Assembly: GCF_030463565.1 (NCBI RefSeq)
Contig: NC_134662.1
Location: 3,348,001 to 3,412,000 of the forward strand
DNA length: 64,000 nt
Reading direction: 5' to 3'
From: Pelecanus crispus
Taxonomy: Eukaryota > Chordata > Aves > Pelecaniformes > Pelecanidae
The notes under the pieces were generated by a model. It worked only from the letters and a program-made list of their open reading frames with translations, was not told where the DNA came from and did no database searches. Each line of letters starts with the position of its first letter. The first letter of the stretch is position 1. This document shows, piece by piece, positions 60,888 through 64,000 of the stretch. The translations under genes and the position numbers were made by a program.

Positions 60888-62657
60888 GCTTCTTCCTCTG
60901 TGAAGGAAGGCTGGTGACCTGGCCTGCTGGTAGCTGTTTGCTGACTGCACAGGACCTGTTAAATCAGCTCCTCCTTGCCGTAAATGCTGAGTTGGGTTGA
61001 TGATTCCTGCACTGAACAGGAGAAAGAATGTAGAGGGAATTCTTCCCTACCACGCTATTCCTATGGCTATGCGTCATGGCTTGTAGGTTCTAGCAGCCTC
61101 TGCTTGAATCCTCCTGGGCTGGAGGGATAAAAGATCCCATGTGGGCCCCGTGGTGGCTGAGAGGATGGTTCTTTTGTGTGTTGTTCCCATCCGCAATGCA
61201 TGAATCCTGAAGGAATTTTAAGTACCTTTGAAAGCTGAACATTTTGTAGAACTGGTTAACAGGTTTGGCATTTATGGGAACAGCCAGGCATTGCTTTAAA
61301 ACCGGGCTTGTCTAGGGGATATAGAACTAAAATGGAGCGTGCAGAGCCTTGCCAATGGCAATCTTTCTTCAATCAAAGCTAGTCTTCTCCAAGGAGAGAA
61401 AAAACTGCAGGTTGAGGGGTACATTCTAGCTGGCGAGAGGTGGCTTCCCGGGAAGGGTCACTGCGTGTGTCCCCCCCCCTTTGCTCTGTTGACAGCTAGG
61501 TGCTAGACTAAGTGCACGCTTGTTCCGAGCTAAATATAAAAACTTGTGTGCCTGCAAGAGATGTCACTGCAGCTTGACTTCTTATTCTTGTTACCGGGAA
61601 TGGCGTGTGGCACTTTTAGTCGCGAGTACATTTTGTTCACATCATAGGAACAGGCGCCAGCTGAGTGTTTTCCTTCCTCTCTCCTTGCCATTGATGGGAT
61701 TTTGACATGACAAAGCTTTCCACAGAGCTGTGTGGAAATAAGAATTCACCGCAATTCACAAACTCTGGAGTTTGAACTCGCCCCTTCTAAAACACACACC
61801 TGCTTGCTTCTCACGAGTTTGCAGTATACACCTTGGCTCAGTCACCGCAGGGTTGTGTTGGTGCAGGGGCAAGGACGCATCAAAATTTGAGGTAGTCCTA
61901 GATGTCATTCTCTGCTCTTACTCTGCTTTTCTCCAGCAGCACCATTCAGTAGGGTTTTCAGAACAGAAGAAGGTCCCAGGGAAACCGGTGCTTTTAGAGA
62001 AGGGGGGCGCTGAACCATGGGCATGTCAAATGTTCTTGATCAACCCCAGGCGTGTTCCTCACCTTCAGGGCAGAGATGAGGAGTGGGCGCATTTGCTTTC
62101 CCTTTTCCTGGTTCTGTGCGTGGCACCAGATGGGCTGGGCTCTGGCTCTCGACTGAATGATTTCCATCAAGGTACTGTTGAGAGAACCGGTTTTGTTCTC
62201 TGAGGTGTGAGCAGAGCACACAGGAGTTCTGGTACTTAAAATTCCTTAACTGGGAATTAAAGAAGTCTGGTACCTGCACAGGGAGCTGTGACTGGTTTGT
62301 GTTTAGCTCTGCTGGAGCTTGCTCGCTGAACTCATTTGTTGCAACTGGGCTAATATAACAAACTTGCATTTTGGGGCTCAGATGCTGAAGCGTGGAATAA
62401 AAAATCCACAGCCAGCCTTCTTAGAGCCACAGGGACACTGGGTGGTGTTCAGAGTAAGGCAGGGGTGTACGCTGCAGGACTCTGTCATCCATCGCCCTCT
62501 GAAAAGCTTTTTAACTGACTGTGTCCATGCTTTGCTGAACGGAAACAGCCTTTCCTCGCCCCAGGCCTTTGGTGATGGGCTTCAAGCGTAAGCATTATCT
62601 AAACGCAGGTGCAACTAACACATGAAGTAAAACCCCAGTTACTTAGCAAGTAAAACT
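60888..62657 (+). other. HSD11B1L 3' flank
   Basis: Unique sequence without recognised exons, repeats or RNA genes. An AATAAA near 62,396 is a possible distal polyadenylation signal for HSD11B1L. Confidence 0.5.
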
Positions 62658-64000
62658 TTTATTAAATAAATTTTAAGATTTTTTTTGACCAGAGCGCGGA
62701 ATTTGACATTGACAAAGCTTGTATCGCACCTGTAACATCGTACAGTCACATCAGTAACTGTGATGGAAGAAACTGTAAATGCTTGTTTTAAACCAGCTTG
62801 ATCTAGAATTTCCAAAGTCCTTTTTTTGGGGGTTTTTTTTTCTCATTTTTGCATTTGTTGGTCTTTTTTTTTTTTTTTGTTTTGTTCAAAATTAGATTAA
62901 GTTTAAACTTCATGAAATTACTTGTAGCAGAAATAAAGTACATTATACAAATCACGTACATAATAGATGTTAAGTATAAAAATGGTATTTACAATAAGTA
63001 AACATGGACTATAGAAACACACAGACTCGCACAGCTTCATCCATCTCTCATAAACTCTCAGCATCAGATACAGAGGGGTGGTTGAGGAGATGTGAAGGTA
63101 CTTAAAAGAACTGTGCCACAAACAGCTGAACAAAGGGAAACTGGAGGAGGATGAGAATTGGCTGCGGTTCTCTGAAGTCCCCGTATCTCGCTTCAGTATC
63201 AATCGCATCAACCTTTCTCCACCAACCCTCTGTTCGTGTTGGAACGCACGCACACACACACACGCACACACACACGTTCTTGGTATCTTATCAAACTCCG
63301 GAATACTGAAACTAATTCAGAAGGTTTGTGGGGTTGGTTTGTTTTGTTCTTCTTTCCTTATTTTGGTTGAAACATAGACTGTTTCAAGTTGTTAAAGGGA
63401 TATGCCTCGTCAGTATGACACCCCAACCCCAGGGGATCTTCGTTAAACCAAGTTCTGGACTGGTCTGTGCTTAAGTGTATGTGTATACAGCTGTATCTAT
63501 AGATGCTGCATAATGTATAATATGTCCCTTGGAGGGGGTGGAGCAGGGGAGGCGGGGAGAAACCAGAATGGCAACCCTCTTTCATCATACTATCCTTGTG
63601 GCTGCTTGGGAAAGCTTTGCAGAGGGTGTAAGAGGTGAGTCCTCTTGCTGAATTCAGATGGAGAAAATGTCCCAGTTCGTCCGGGAATCGGAACTGCCCG
63701 CTAACCAGCGTTAGGTTACTCCTGACATGGGGAGGCAGTGCATAGCCCCCGGGAGGCTTCTGTCACCGTTTCAGAGACTGCATCTGCTCACACTCTCTCA
63801 TCTTCTCTTGCCTTGCTCAAGGAAGTGCTCTGTTACCATGGGAAGCTATGAAACACAAATCTGTGCCGTGTGTGGGGAGGCAGTACAGTTCCTGTAGGTG
63901 AAGGGACTGGTTTCCTGTGCTTTCAGCCTAATCGAGGAGTGCTCAGGATAGGCTTTGGCACCAAATTCCAGCAGCTCTGTCTGCAGCAGCCCTTGGAAAG
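62658..64000 (-). other. Probable 3' UTR of an unidentified minus-strand gene
   Basis: On the minus strand an AATAAA (62663-62658) terminates a long AT-rich stretch with short T-rich and A-rich runs and a CA/GC microsatellite (63,247-63,275). This is typical of a long vertebrate 3' UTR, and no coding exon is visible up to the window edge. The gene would continue to the right. In human the next genes are RPL36 and LONP1; I see neither here and do not name this one. Confidence 0.4.

Noticed and set aside
62918-63271. 117-codon minus-strand open frame near the right edge
   Set aside because: It consists of AT-rich and CA-repeat sequence with no family resemblance, and is better explained as 3' UTR.

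Overview
The window is vertebrate nuclear DNA, almost certainly from a bird. All genes are split by GT-AG introns. The interspersed repeats are CR1 retrotransposons with avian-type 3' tails and ERVL-type LTRs. The gene order SAFB2(-) / SAFB(+) / MICOS13(-) / HSD11B1L(+) matches human 19p13.3. The species cannot be named from the sequence alone.

Layout. (1) 30-11,737, minus strand: the first 14 coding exons of SAFB2; its remaining 3' exons lie left of the window. (2) 11,738-12,256: a 519-bp GC-rich head-to-head promoter shared by SAFB2 and SAFB, with NRF1-, YY1- and E-box-like sites. (3) 12,257-32,116, plus strand: complete SAFB, 21 coding exons and 915 codons, with an SAP domain, an RRM, an E/R-rich segment and a G-rich tail. 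(4) 32,341-41,370: about 9 kb of gene-poor spacer holding one ERVL solo LTR, a short tandem repeat and a CR1 tail. (5) 41,477-44,832, minus strand: complete MICOS13 in four exons, starting in a CpG island. (6) 48,260-60,325, plus strand: complete HSD11B1L in seven coding exons and 288 codons. Its introns hold a decayed ERVL provirus and several CR1 copies. (7) 60,326-64,000: HSD11B1L 3' flank with a tandem duplication, then what looks like the 3' UTR of an unidentified minus-strand gene.

Functionally, SAFB and SAFB2 are paralogous nuclear scaffold and RNA-binding proteins. MICOS13 is a small inner-mitochondrial-membrane subunit of the MICOS complex. HSD11B1L is a membrane-anchored short-chain dehydrogenase/reductase.

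The most striking observation is a sharply bounded tract of about 1.19 kb that is nearly identical between the inverted paralogs SAFB and SAFB2 (18,069-19,253 against 4,583-5,771). It contains 767 bp with no mismatch by eye, covering the large 499-bp exon 7, while the flanking introns have diverged strongly. This looks like recent interlocus gene conversion between the two arms. The same tract carries an 84-bp phase-compatible open segment in both genes that could be an undescribed cassette exon. A second notable pattern is a composite CR1 with an extra downstream segment and a second CR1 tail. It occurs three times, all inside HSD11B1L introns, which suggests 3' transduction. All coordinates and identities were read by eye.
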